DNA from: Clarireedia homoeocarpa
Lineage: Eukaryota; Ascomycota; Leotiomycetes; Helotiales; Rutstroemiaceae
DNA: 64,000 nucleotides
Direction of reading: 5' to 3'
Assembly (NCBI GenBank): GCA_001465935.1
Contig: LNKV01000034.1
Location: forward strand, 1 to 64,000
Part shown: positions 44,017 through 56,456 of the stretch, piece by piece
Numbering within the stretch: the first letter of the stretch is position 1
How the letters are laid out: each line of letters begins with the position of its first letter
The notes under the pieces: model-generated
What the model was told of the DNA's origin: nothing
What the model saw: the letters and a program-made list of their open reading frames with translations, nothing else
Databases searched by the model: none
Made by a program: the position numbers and the translations under genes

Positions 44017-46709
44017 ATGCATATTCTCGTAAGTACATCCTATCCCATACATAGATTGATTCCAGACAATTCTAAAAATCTCCCTCAGGTAGTCAATGAC
44101 GATGGTCCCCCGTCCAACAAATCCTCTCCCTACGTCCACTCTCTCGTTTCCACCCTTCAAGCCGCCGGCCACACCGTCTCCGTCGTCCTCCCGCACACCC
44201 AACGCAGCTGGATAGGCAAAGCGCACATGGTCGGCCAGACCGTCAAACCGACGTACTTCCGACCCGGCACGGTTCACCACGACGACGGCACAACCCACGC
44301 ACTCCCCTCGTCCTCCCCCGACCAAGAAGAATGGATCCTCGTCGACGGCACCCCGGCGTCCTGCGTGCAGATCGGCCTCTACCACTACTTCCAGGACCGC
44401 GGGCCAATCGATCTCGTCGTCTCGGGACCGAACTACGGACGCAACAGCACGGCGGTGTTCTCGCTGAGCAGCGGGACGGTCGGCGGCGCCATGGAGGCCG
44501 CCGTGTGTAGGCGGAGAGCGATCGCGTTGAGTTATGCGTTTTTTTCGCGCAATCACGATCCGGAGATTATTGGGGGCGCGAGCAGGATTAGTGTTAGGTT
44601 GATTGAGTATTTGATGGGGAATTGGGGGGAGGGCGTCGATTTGTATTCGGTTAATGTGCCGTTGGTGGAGGGGGTCGAGGAGAGGAAGGTGCTGTGGACG
44701 GATCTGTTGCAGAATTATTGGGGGGAGGGGAGCTGTTTTGAGGAGGTGGATGGGGGTGGAGCTGAGGGGGCGGATGAGGAGGAGGAGAAGATTAGGGAGA
44801 AGGAGGGGACCGGGGCGGAGGAGAAGGGGGAGGGGGAGAAGAAGGTTGGACACACGCATAAACATTTTAAGTGGGCGCCGAGATTTTCAGATGTTTATAA
44901 GAGTGTGGAGGAAGCGCCGCCGGGAAATGATGGCTGGGCTGTTAAAGAGGGCTACACTAGGTATGTTCTCATAAATTCCCAAGTCCAGTATGTAGGCATG
45001 CTAACATTCATTCTAGTGTCACACCACTCAAGGCCAATTTCATGCATGCATCAGTACCGACATCGGGGGAGTTGAAGTTGTGAGTTGTTTTATATGCATA
45101 GATCTAGACCATTAGATATAGATATATTGTTGGTCCAATACATACAAACCTCTTTCCCACCCCATCTAATAGAATTTCGGCTGCGTACTTTGATATAAAA
45201 TGAATATTATCTAACCAATAACTTTCCAGACCATCTTCCCAACCACTTCCCGAAATCTCAAATCTCTCTCTTCAAAATAAACAAGATGCACCCCCGCATT
45301 TCTATGCCTTCATCGACTACGACCCCTCCTACCTCAAACCACTCCTGCTCTCCGCCCTTACCCAATTCCCCTCCTCATCCTACACCCTCCTCACCTCCCC
45401 CTCTCAGCTTCCCACCCCATCCTCCCCCTACCTTCACATCTCCTGGCTCGAAGACATCCCCTTCGAAAGCATCCTCTCGCACCCCCTCAGCTCCCTCACC
45501 AACGCCTACGCCACCCGCCGCGCCCTCATCCGGAAACACTACCTCAGCGAAACCAGCCACATCTGGAGCGTCAAGCACCCCTCCTCCATCCTCGCCACCC
45601 ACCATCTCCGCAGTGAACACTTCGAGCTCGACTATGCCGAATTCCTCGACGACGCCCTCGTCGAGTGCTGGGATTTGCGGTCGAGTTTCGCCCGCAATGC
45701 GGCCGCGGCCGCGGCGCAAAACCCCACGGACAAGGAATGGTGGATCCTGAAACCGGGAATGAGCGAGCGGGCCCAGGGCATCCGGCTCTTCTCGACCGAA
45801 GACGAGCTCCGCGGCATCTTCGAAGGATGGGAAGAAGATGCCGGGAGCGAGAGCGATGAAGAGGGACGCGTGGATGCGGGCGATGAGGACGAGGACCCGG
45901 AATTCATGCGTACGAATCATCTGAGGCATTTTGTCGTGCAGCCGTATATCGATCCGCCGCTACTCTTACCGGCATCGGCAGCTACGGCGTCCCCGGGGGG
46001 TCCGCCTGCTGCGACGAAGTTTCATATTCGCACGTATGTGCTGGCGAAGGGCTCGCTGGAGGTCTATGTTTGGAAACATATGCTGGCGCTGTTTGCTGGG
46101 GTGCCGTATGTTTCGCCTTCGGCGGCTGAGTCTGAGTCGGGGAGTATTGATCTCGGCCCGCATCTGACGAATACGTGTGTGCAGCAGGGTCATGGTTCGT
46201 CAGAGTCTGCAGAAGAGCCCGCAGAAGAAGAGAATAATAGAAAACAAAATGTAGTGCATCTCCTCTCTTCTCTTCCGCTGCCCGCGGAAACGATTGAGAG
46301 TATTCGTGAGCAGATTTATGGGCTCACGGGAGAAGTGTTTGAGGCTGCGGCGAGGGAGATGGGGGCGCATTTTAGGCCGGTGGGGAGTGCGTTTGAGGTT
46401 TTTGGGTTGGATTTTTTGGTGGGCGTTGGGGGGGGAGAGGAAGGGAAGGAGGAGGGAGAGGGGAAGGAGAAGGGGAAAGGGAAAGAAAAGGTTTATCTGC
46501 TGGAGGTCAACGCGTTTCCGGATTTTGCGCAGACGGGCGAGGAGTTGAAGGGGGTGGTGGAGGGGCTGTGGAGACGGGTGGTGGGGTTGGTTGTGGGGGA
46601 TTTCTTTGGGGTGGAGAAGGTTGGTGGGGAGGAGGGGAAGGGGAAAGACTGGAAGGAGGGAGAGGATGATTTGGTTTTGGTGAGGAAGGTCGATCTGGGG
46701 AGGAGGTAG
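44017..46709 (+). CDS. PBY1: SurE - tubulin-tyrosine-ligase-like fusion (PBY1 type)
   Basis: Exons 44017-44028, 44089-44960, 45017-45079 and 45230-46709 give 808 residues. The N-terminal SurE-type nucleotidase domain (about 1-290) has the metal-binding NDDG in MHILVVNDDGPPSNKSS and SGPNYGRNSTAVFSLSSGT with VGGAMEA. The C-terminal TTL/ATP-grasp domain (about 330-808) has KEWWILKPGMSERAQGIRL, FVVQPYIDPPLL, FHIRTYVLAKGSLEVYVWKH, LTNTCVQQG and the metal-site EVNAFPDFAQTG. Yeast Pby1 has this same order and is linked to P-bodies and the decapping enzyme. Charged low-complexity inserts interrupt both domains (EGADEEEEKIREKEGTG near 270; GGGEEGKEEGEGKEKGKGKE near 720). Exons 2 and 4 each switch from C-rich to G-rich codons. 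Confidence 0.9.
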
Positions 46710-48066
46710 ATAGATGGGTTGGAGGGTTGGTGGGTCGGTCGGGTGGCCAGAGATTAGATATGGGGGATGCAGTGAAGAGGTGTATATGAGATGAGTTGGA
46801 GGGCTGGGGGTTTGATATAGAGGATGTAGTGTGCAGGGAGGGGGGTGTAGATAGAAATGAAATGTGGTGTTTACCGCGGTAGGTATGGTAGATTAGGTAT
46901 ATAAAGGATAGAGGACATACGATTTGCGCATGCTGTGGTAAGGGCTCTTGCAATAGATAGATACGTTAGAGAGTAGTGAGTGGTAACTGATCTGACCTCG
47001 CAGGTCTGTGGAATAAAAAGTACTGTTTGTTTCATCTTATCTCTTGCTAAAGAAGTATTGCTACTGCAGGTAGGTAGGTAGGTAGGTAGGTAGGTAATAT
47101 AATAAGCAAGGACAATTAGAGTGTGAAGAAGTATAGAAAGAAGGCTGAGAGATGTTGGAGGGATGTATGGAAAGAAGAAGAAGAAAATGAGGATAAGAAC
47201 ATGGCAAGGTCTCATTTCCTTCGCAGCAGTGAAAGTCGTGAAGACCTGACCTGACCTTGCATAGAAAGAAAGATCCTGCCAGTTGGGGGGAAATCACATC
47301 TCATGATTTTATGAATTCCCAAGTCTCCATCCAGTATACATGCATGCATTGGAACCTGCGAAATCACAGCAGCAGAGGAAACCTAGCAATCAAGCCATGT
47401 AGCATATCAACCAATGTTTACTCTCTTCCTTTCTCACTCCCCCATCTTTCACAAACATCCCCCCTCACTAGCAGAAAACAAGATGGTCTGAAATCGCATA
47501 TTCACACATCAAATAGAAAGTTGATTCCAGAGATAACCCTACACACTATCCTATCTTATCCCATTCATCTAGAAGAAAAAATAACCAAACCAACCAAAAA
47601 AAAGAACAATATATTCCTCCATTCCTCCATCCATTCATTCATCCAATTCGGTCGTTAACCAAAACCATCCCCATTTTCTTGAATAGACAAAAAAAAAAAA
47701 AAAAAAGCAGACAGGACGAATAGTCGAAAGCAACTCCTCAGAACGCCATCCAATTCATTCATCCTTCCTTTCCTTTCCTTCCTTCCATCAAACAAGGAAC
47801 AAAACATACGCACGCTGACTGACGCTTTGGGCTCGCTCAACAAAAGATAGTGGGAAGGGTATCAAGTATCAAGAAGGGGATTTTCAAGTGTCGTGATGAT
47901 GGATTGGGAGAGATAGGTAGTGAGTGGGCTATGTTATTTGCATCCATCTAGTCCGACTCATCCATACAGAAAGTCGTTTATGCTGGCTAGCTGACTGGTT
48001 GAGTATGTAGATGTATGTATGTAGTCCGCATTCGAAGAACAAGCGATCAAATAGAGAAAGTCAAGA
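46710..48066. other. convergent intergenic region with microsatellites
   Basis: Contains a (GTAG)n run at 47069-47096, an A-tract of about 18 at 47689-47706, and pyrimidine-rich TTCC repeats near 47764-47787. No gene or RNA is recognised. Confidence 0.6.
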
Positions 48067-48853
48067 TTAAGCAGCCACAGCGGCAGGAGCAGCCTTCTTG
48101 GGTGCGGCTTTCTTGGGTGCAGCTTTGGTTGCTGGTTTCTTTGCTGGAGTCTACGGAGGGGGTCCTTGTTAGCTTGCTTTTTCGTAGATATATACTGATG
48201 GAGAAGGGGTAAGGGGAAGTGGAGAACCATACAGTCTTCTTCTCCTTCTTCTCTTTTTTCTCCGCTTCCTTCTCCTCTTTAGTCTCAGCCACAGCCGCCG
48301 GCTCGCCCACAGCCTTATCCATAGCTACATCAACGACCTTTTCAGCCGCCTCCTCCGTCTTCTCAACACCCTGCACGACAGCAGTTTCGACAGCAGTTTC
48401 CGTTTGTGCTAGCGCTGCGCTGACCTATGAATTTTGGCGTTTAGCAACCGTGTTTTCATTTTCAAAATCCATTCCAACTTTGCATATTCATCTTTATCAG
48501 ATAGAGAAGTCAAGAAGCGTACCTTATCACCGACAGTAGACTTTTTCTGCTTGGGAGCAGGAGCCTTCTTCTGAACTCCGGTAGGCTTGGCGCCCTTGAC
48601 GGGAGCTGAGGTAACCTTTTTACTGCTGTTGGCTTTGGGGCCGGCGGCTTTCACGGGCTTCGCTGCTGGTGCCTCGACAGGATCCTTGGGTTCTATTGTG
48701 GTGGGTTAGCTGGGTGTATATTGCGTTGTGTTGCGTATATATATACGCGAATGTTATGCGACCGCGGCTCGTGTGAGAGGGGGATATGAGGGGACAGATA
48801 GCATAGAATAAGGTATACGAACTACTAGTCATGGAACGAGTTTGGCGCGCCAT
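48067..48853 (-). CDS. small Lys/Ala-rich basic protein, histone H1-tail-like
   Basis: Four short exons: 48826-48853, 48523-48692, 48233-48424 and 48067-48150. They join in phase to 157 residues. The middle has AAKPVKAAGPKANSSKK and APAPKQKKS, then an acidic/amphipathic piece (EKTEEAAEKVVDVAMDKAVG), then EKEAEKKEKKEKKT. It ends in AAPKKAAPKKAAPAAVAA, the PKKAA pattern of linker-histone tails. There is no winged-helix globular domain, so this is not a standard histone H1. The first donor is uncertain: GTAGTT at 48825 and GTTCGT at 48822 both keep frame. It is probably a nuclear DNA-binding or nucleolar protein, but no function can be assigned. Confidence 0.7.
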
Positions 48854-51800
48854 TGTTTTGGTAGGTTTATTTGTTTGTTGGTTTGTGGGTTCTTGATGAG
48901 GAGTTAGTATCGACGTATGAGATGTTGGAAGAAAAGAAGAGGAGAAGAAATGAGGAAAGAGGAGGAGTAGAAGTAGAAAGAAAAGCAAATTCAGCGCAAA
49001 CAAAGTCGCGTCGACAAAATGCGATTAAGATCGCGCGATAAGCGTTTGATAGGATGGATTGGACAGCATACGTACTTGGTTATTACTTGATAGAATTCCA
49101 AAATCCAATGAATATGAAGCAAATCCAGCTCGTGTGTGAGTGCACAACAGATTGGGGAATGCAGATTTATGAAGAATTTCTATGATTTTGTGGCATAAAA
49201 GAGTAGAAGAGGAAGAGAAGAGGAGAGGGAGGGGAGAGAGAGGAGAGAGAGGAGAGGGAAGGATGGGCTGTGAGGTGAGGTGTGTGTGGTTGTTATTGTT
49301 TGGGACCACGAAGCCGCTAGCTGAGAGCCCTGGACCGATTTTTTTGAATGCGAGATATTCCGTATATTGGGATTACGATGGGGATTTTTGGCTAAAATGT
49401 CGATTTGATGTTTGATTGTGTTTTATTTTGCTGCGGATTTCGTATCTTTTTCTGCATTTGAAAAAGACGGTCAATCTAGCTGGAATAACGTTCCTCTTTG
49501 TTTTCTCTCTCAGATTAGCTACAGCTACAGCAACAGCTACAGCTACTCGTACAGCAGCTACTCGTACAGCAGCTACTCGTACAGCAGCTACTCGTATAGC
49601 TACAGCCACAGCTACAGCTCCAACTACCGCTACCGCTGCCCCAACCACCATCACGTGTAGTGGGAAAGGATAAAGGTCCATACCCTGAAGACCCTGTATC
49701 TACCCGCCTGAAGCGAAAATCAGAGTTATCTTAGCAGGCTTAGGTGCCGGAAGAAGGTGGGCGTGGGCGTGGGCGTAGGTGTAGGCGTAGGCGTAGGTGT
49801 AGGCGTGGGTGCTTTACAGCTAGAGCTAGAAGGTGGGGCAGAAGTGGCAGGGAGCAGGGAGAAGGGAAAAGGGAGAAGGGAGAAGGAAGAGTGGACAAGG
49901 GAGAAGTAGAGCGGGAGGGCGGAGAAGAAGGAAGAGAAAGAGAAAGAGAAAGAGAAAAAGGCCCAAAAGAGCAAAAGCGAGACGCGATTTTCCTTTTCTG
50001 CTTCCCGCGAGCACTGTCTGTTCCAGCGAGTACAACATCGATGGAACAAAACCAACCCACCCATCTGTCCCGCGACTGCGACCTTCTACAAACGGCAAAG
50101 AATTTCATACTTCAGGGGTTGCAAGTTGCTACAGTATCTGCCTTTGGGGAGGTTTCATAATGTGATATGATATAGTCTATAAAGCTTCTTGCGTTACTGC
50201 ATGCGTTCTTTGAAGAGAGGAGTGGATAGATGGATAGATGGATAGATCCCGTAGACCAGAGTCAATCGAGTATCTACGAGTATCTACGAGTATCAATGAG
50301 TATCAAGGGGGGGATCGTGCGTGCGTTCATCGAACGGTCGGTCAAGCTGGAACCTTTTTTTCACTTACTGAAAATGCTTCAAGCGCCAACCTCAACAACA
50401 CATCGTTCCGTCGATTTTGATCATGCGTACTTCGTCCAGCCCGGGAATGAAGTCCCCGAAAGATCTCGTGGTTACTTTTTAGTCCCTCGAGAGGGAATTA
50501 GCCATGTAAACCCGAGTCATCAAGCTGGTTTTTGCTTCTAGTTCCTAAACGCTGCTGTTTTGGAGCTTGCCCGGTGAACAGAAAATAATTAGAGGACACC
50601 TCGAGTTGTCGGCTCTACCTTTTTCTCCAGTTCATCGCGACGCCTTTTCTCGTTTCAAGTATCTTTCCTTTCAGGAGATTGTTTTCGAGCATTCCCACTC
50701 TGAAGTTAACGTCAAGCAGACAGAAATTTAAAAGGGGCTCTCTTGGTTGACTGTTTGAAAATGCTGGGGAAGAGGAGAACTACAAGAATAACATCTTTCC
50801 TTCTTCGCATGCGGTCTTGAAAGCAACAGCAGAACAAGCTGCTTGGGCGAGAGAAAGAGTTTTTTTTTTGGTTTCGGCGTAGCACCAGTCTCTCACCTCA
50901 TCTTCTTTCGTCCTTAAAAGTAAAAGATACATCTCAATTCATTTATTTCTATTTCTCAATATTTGAACTTAACCGCAGCCGCATTAAACAACGGCCAGAC
51001 AATTCAAAACAAAAACAAAAAACAAGCCACCCAAGACTTCACGGCACAACAGTAGAAAATTTTATTTCATCATACAGTATAGTATAGTATACTCATACAA
51101 TTCAATCTACTACCCAAGAAACACATGATTTCAAGCAGTCACTCGTTGCTCCAGTTTCCATGTGCAGCCAGTAGAGAATCTCCTCATCTGTGAGTATGCT
51201 AGAAGGTTTTCATTCCGTTCTCTTAGGATAAGATGAGAGTATCACATCACAAGCGCCACACTTCTTCTAAACATGAATGCATACATCTCATACAATCATC
51301 TACATCGTTGAAATATAAATTTTTAGTATTCGCGTTTATGGTATCGCCAATCAATCGCTTGCTCACTTTCCCAACCGTCTAACTCACTCATACTTTTGCT
51401 CCAAAGAAACTGACTGCCCTATAAATATTCATTCGTATCCCATTCCATCTCTCTGCGCATTCAATCATCATAAACAATTTCACCATCCCTCCCCTCCCCT
51501 TTCTTGCCCCGAGGCACATCCCCAATATCTACACACAAATTCCTCCTAGGCACGCACGCACGCCTCGCATCGCATCGCGCTCGCATCATTCAAATAGAAT
51601 TATGCACAAAACAATAAATAACGAAGGGCGAGTGCTCTTTCTCACGTCTTCGTATACAGGATCAGAGACAGAAACAGAAATAGAAACACATCCCCCTTTT
51701 CACAATTCTATTTTGGGAGGAAAAATAAAGATTGGTATTAAAAAGGACAACGGAAAAAAAAAAAAAAACGCCTATGATTACACCCAGTCATCTAATCATC

Positions 51801-51991
51801 AGTCGATGAATGGCGTGTGTGAATGTTACCTATGCAAGAATAAACCGAGAAACGCCTTTTCTGAATAGGGGAATCGATGTTTCGGGGGAGAAAAAGATAG
51901 TGTGCCCGTATCTACACGAGAAGAGGGGAATAGATAACTTGTGTTGTAGTGCTGGTGGTGGTACATTGCAGAATCAAGTATGTCGGTATGT
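48854..51991. other. 3.1-kb gene-poor region with low-complexity tracts
   Basis: From 49517 to about 49640 an (AGCTAC)n/(TACAGC)n array, with CTCGTACAG variants, gives long but meaningless Ser-Tyr and Ala-Thr frames. From about 49757 to 49812 a G(T/C)(A/G)GGC hexamer array (GTAGGC/GTGGGC) follows, then a nearly pure purine tract (about 49847-49985). Short GTATCTACGA repeats lie at 50269-50300. The right part (50900-51990) is the 3' flank of PMC1. No gene or RNA was found. Confidence 0.65.
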
Positions 51992-54900
51992 CTATTTTGA
52001 AGATTTTCGAGGCGTGGGAATGCTCAAGGTTGGAACCTCGGAGGCAGGAACAGGTGTGACTTCTGGAATCTGGGATGGTGGAGCACCGAGATGTGCAGGA
52101 TCTTCAGTGATGACTGGATCATCTGGCTTGGTGCCTGGGTGAATTTCAACTTCGTCTGATTGCTCCAATTCAGATCGGCCTCTTGACCGTGTGAAACCCA
52201 TGGAATCACTCTCATTATAATTTCGCTCGATAGGAGACCACCCTGCGACACTTCCAGCAATGATACCTGCCATGACTGTTGTTGCGCCTAATGCCGAGTT
52301 GGATCGAGATCGAGTGCTTCTTCCACGTCTGCGAGACTCCGGTGTTGGATGAGGGGCCGCGCCGAAGCTGTCTTCAGGTTGAGATTCGCCTGTAGGTGTG
52401 TGAGGGATAGAAATGCTTCGGGATCGAGAGCCGCTTCGGGATCTAGGCATAATTTGGTCGCGAGTCTGTTGGATCGCAAATTTGAGGTTGTTTAGTCGAC
52501 CACCCTTAACTTTCTTCAAGAAGCTCAATTCTTCCTTGACATCCGCCAATGGCTTAGGGAATCTGAAGTGTTCTTCCTCATCCGAGATGGTAAGTTCAGG
52601 TGTCTTCGGTCGGTTCTTTAAGTAGCTTGGGATCAAGGAGATGAGCAACTCGTCTGGAATAAGACGAATGCAAGCTCCAGCTGGAATAGAAAGGAAGCCA
52701 AGGACGATAGAATATGCCCATTGAGCTGCGTTGAGGCGGCGTTTGATGTTGAAAGCACGACCACCAACAAACATGATCATGACTTGGCCACCAATCATGA
52801 CAACATTGATACCGATGAAGAACCAATTCTTGGTAACCCCTTCAAAAATATTGAACTTGTTGTCAAGGCGGCGGTTGCTGTAGCATATTAGTAAGTGTGC
52901 GAGATTGAAGTGCTGGGGAATACTTACTTCCACTGGTTGAAAATTTGCATCCATACGAAAGTGTTGAAGACGAGAGCTGGAAGTTGCTCGAGTTCGCGAG
53001 GGGAAGTATAAGAGAGAACGCTTTTGGAGCCGAAGTAGAGGATAAGAGTGATAACCAATTGGTAGATGGCTTGACCAAAAATCATCTTCCACATCGTCAT
53101 GGTGATGAGAGGAGCAGACTTGGGGTCTGGTTTCCTATCGAGAATGCTAGGAGTTGGAGGATCGGTAGCTAACGCAAGAGCAGCCATGGTGTCCATGATG
53201 AGATTGACCCACAACAATTGAACGGCTGTAAGAACAGATTCTTCTTCACTACTCGAAACAGCAGTGATGAAGGTTAAAAGCACGGCGGTAATGTTGACAG
53301 TAAGTTGGAACTGCAAGAATTTTTTGACCGCATCGTTGACAGCACGACCCCACATCATAGCCTTGACGATTGATTTGAAGTTGTCATCCATCAAGATAAT
53401 AGCAGAAGCTTCCTTGGCGACTTCAGTACCGGCAATACCCATAGAGAATCCGACGTCAGCCCTCTTCAAGGCAGGTGCATCATTGGTACCATCACCAGTA
53501 ACCGCGACAGTCTCTCCGAGTTTCTTCAGAGCTTTGACTAAATCTTCTTTGTCTTTCGGGCTTGATCGTGCAAGGACTTGTAGGCGGGGAATGATCTGCT
53601 CCTTTTTGGCCGCGCTCAGGTTTCGGAAAGTTGGACCTTCCATGACAACGCCTCCAGGGGTGAAAATACCACACTCTGTAGCAATCGCCTTAGCAGTAAC
53701 CATGTTGTCACCAGTAACCATACGAACAACTACACCAGCATTTTGACATTTGCGAACAGCTTCGGGGACACCCTCACGAAGTGGATCCTGGATACCAACA
53801 ATTCCCAAAAGTGTCATATCCTTGAGGATATCATCGAAAACAACTTGGTCCTTCTCGCCTTCAATAATACGAGCACCTTTAGCTGGCCATCTGTCGAAGT
53901 CGCGATAGATAAGAGCAATAGGACGGAGAGATCGGCAGGCATAGTTATCGATGAGCGAGGTCAGAGTCTGACGATTCTCATCGGTCATAGGAACGCTGCT
54001 AACATCCTTGGTCGGGTCGCGGATGATGTTTGAACATTTTCCAAGAATAATTTCCGAAGCACCCTTGACGTAAAGTCTGTACTTGCCATTGCCAAGTTGA
54101 ATGACAACGCCCATACATTTGCGACCAGAATCGAAAGGAATGAGCTGAGTAATGGGGGCACTGGAACGTTCTTCAGCAAGTGGTCCAATACCTAAGTGTT
54201 CGCGAGCGAACAGAAGAAGTGCAGTTTCTGTCTTAGAACCGACGAACGATTGCTCGCCGTCAACTTCTCCTTCAAATGCAGTCGAGTTAAAAACCACAGA
54301 TTGCTTAATCAGTTCTTTGACACTTGGATCTAAAGTTGACACCACTTCTTTAGCAGTGATGTTCTCGCCCTCTCGCTGTGGCTGCTTTCCCTTAGAGGCG
54401 TCGTCTTCTGGCGTCTCAATGGTGCCACCAAATCGAGAACTAGTCCCTATTGTGCCGGCAACAATCAACATCTTATTTTGAGTCAATGTACCAGTCTTGT
54501 CAGAACAAATAGTGGTGGCATTTCCCATGACCTCACAAGCCTTCAAATGTCGGACCAAGTTGTTATCTTTCAACATGCGCGTTGTAGCAAAAGCCAAGGC
54601 AAGTGTAACAGCAAGTGGTAAACCTTCCGGGACAGCTACCACAATGATAGTCACAGTAACGATGAAAATGCTGAGAAATTCCTGACCTTTCTCGGTTGGG
54701 GTGTTGTGGTTATGAGGTAAGCGGACCAAGAATTCGATGAACAAAACGATGAACAGGAGAAGACCTGCGGCACCACCCAATTTCGCAATGTACTCAGCGA
54801 GGGTATTCAACTTCGATTGAAGCGGCGTAGATTCCGGGTCTTCTCGTAGAGATACCAATGTCTTTCCATACATAGAATTAACTCCAGTCGCAGTCACCAA

Positions 54901-56456
54901 GAATGTTCCCACACCTTCATTGACCTGTGCGCCCGATAGGATAAATGGGTCCATCTTTCGTAAGTTGTCATGATTTTGAATGGCGGCAAAGACATCGTCC
55001 GCGGCACGTTTGCGGATGAGATCGGATTCTCCGGTTGTCTGAGATTCGTTGCAAATAACATTGTGTCCTTCGATTAAAATTCCATCGACGGGAATCATGT
55101 CTCCAGGTTCCAAATGCATAACATCACCAACCAGCACGTCGAATACAGATATTTCCATGGTTTTGCCGGACCTAATCACATTGACATCGCGATCCTCTTT
55201 TTTCTTGTTCAGCTTAACGAATTGACGTTCCTTTTGATAATCATTCAGGGATCCGACCACAACCACGACAACAATAGCCACGATGATGGCGACACCTTCA
55301 ACCCATTCAATAGGAGGATGTTCCGCATCGTGTTTCGTTCCGAAGGTTTGGTAGAGACCTACAGCCAGAGAAATTGCAGCTGCTATCGACAAAAGAATGA
55401 GAACCTTGTCGTTGTAAGTGATCCACATCAGTTGCAGAAGACTCTTCCCCTTTTTCTCGGGTAGCCGGTTATCTTTGAAAACGCGTTTTCTATCGGCAAA
55501 TGCCCCTTCAGGTCGTGGCTGCGAATTATTGTGCGTCGTGGAAGTTGCTGAAGAAACCTGGGCGACTGGTGTCTTCGACGAATTCGTTTGTTCGTTGGCG
55601 CCCCTAGACTCTCCGCGTCCGGCAGCTACTGCCTCGTCAAAAGCTATCGTACCTTCTAACCGCTCTTCGTCCACACTTAAACCTGCCTTTCGATCTGTCC
55701 GCAGCCCCTTTTCCAACCCAGCAAGACCACCAAGAGCATAGAAAGCTGCTAAACTCTTACCGTTCACTAACTTATTCAGTTGTCCTTGAGAAAAAGCAAA
55801 GCTGTTGTTTTCAACAGAAAAATCTTCCTCCGTCCCTAGATCCGGCTTGAGGGCGTCAGGGTCGTTTATTATATCATTATTTCCTCCCATATGCCTATCC
55901 TTATCCATCTGTCCTCCCACTGAGCTTCCAGCGTATGTATCTCCACTGTAATTAGTATTTGAATGATTTCCATCATCGGATCCAACGGAATTTTGACGTG
56001 ATCGAAGACCCGGAACAGCTAAGAATCCTTGCGCTGTGTCGCCTCTTGATGTTGGTGAGGAAACATTGTGAGGTGATGTCGGCCTGCTCTCTCGACTGTC
56101 GAAAGATGTTGTAGCTCTCAATTCTGATATTGAAGACCGGCTTGCTTGATTTGATTGATGGCTTCGAGCTTGACTGCCTGCTCCATCATATGCCCCTGGG
56201 CTGATTGGCTCGCCATGTAATGTTGACGGAGAATTAGATAGAGCTCTCATAGCAACTGCGTCGCTATCCATATCTTGTGGTGGGCTCATATTACTAACAG
56301 CAGAAGTATCGATTGTGATTGTAGGACTGCTTGTGAGTTTGCACCATTAGCCAACAGAAACGGGATGCATATTATGTATAGAACGAGCAACACTTACGCC
56401 CTTTGTCTTCTCGCCCCAGGGCTTGGGCTAGGAGATGCTCTGCCCATGTCTGCCAT
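51992..56456 (-). CDS. PMC1: vacuolar-type P2B Ca2+-transporting ATPase
   Basis: Pumps cytosolic Ca2+ into the vacuole at the cost of ATP. Exons 56398-56456, 52928-56326 and 51992-52877 give 1,447 residues. The cytosolic N-terminus (about 1-300) is Ser-rich and disordered. P-type motifs follow in order: the PEGLP of transmembrane helix 4 (VAVPEGLPLAVTLALAFAT), phosphorylation site DKTGTLTQNKM near residue 628, TGDNMVTAKAIATECGIF near 895, GDGTNDAPALKRADVGFSMG near 965, then six C-terminal helices. A final 200 residues are Ser/Arg-rich (RSRSGSRSRSISIP). No calmodulin-binding helix is evident. The ATG at 56456 adds 32 residues to the large exon's first ATG and was chosen because the 5' intron splices in frame. 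The alternative start at 56289 would also be acceptable. Confidence 0.93.

Noticed and set aside
49412..49673. Ser-Tyr-rich and Ala-Thr-rich open frames
   Set aside because: They are just the three readings of a tandem DNA repeat.
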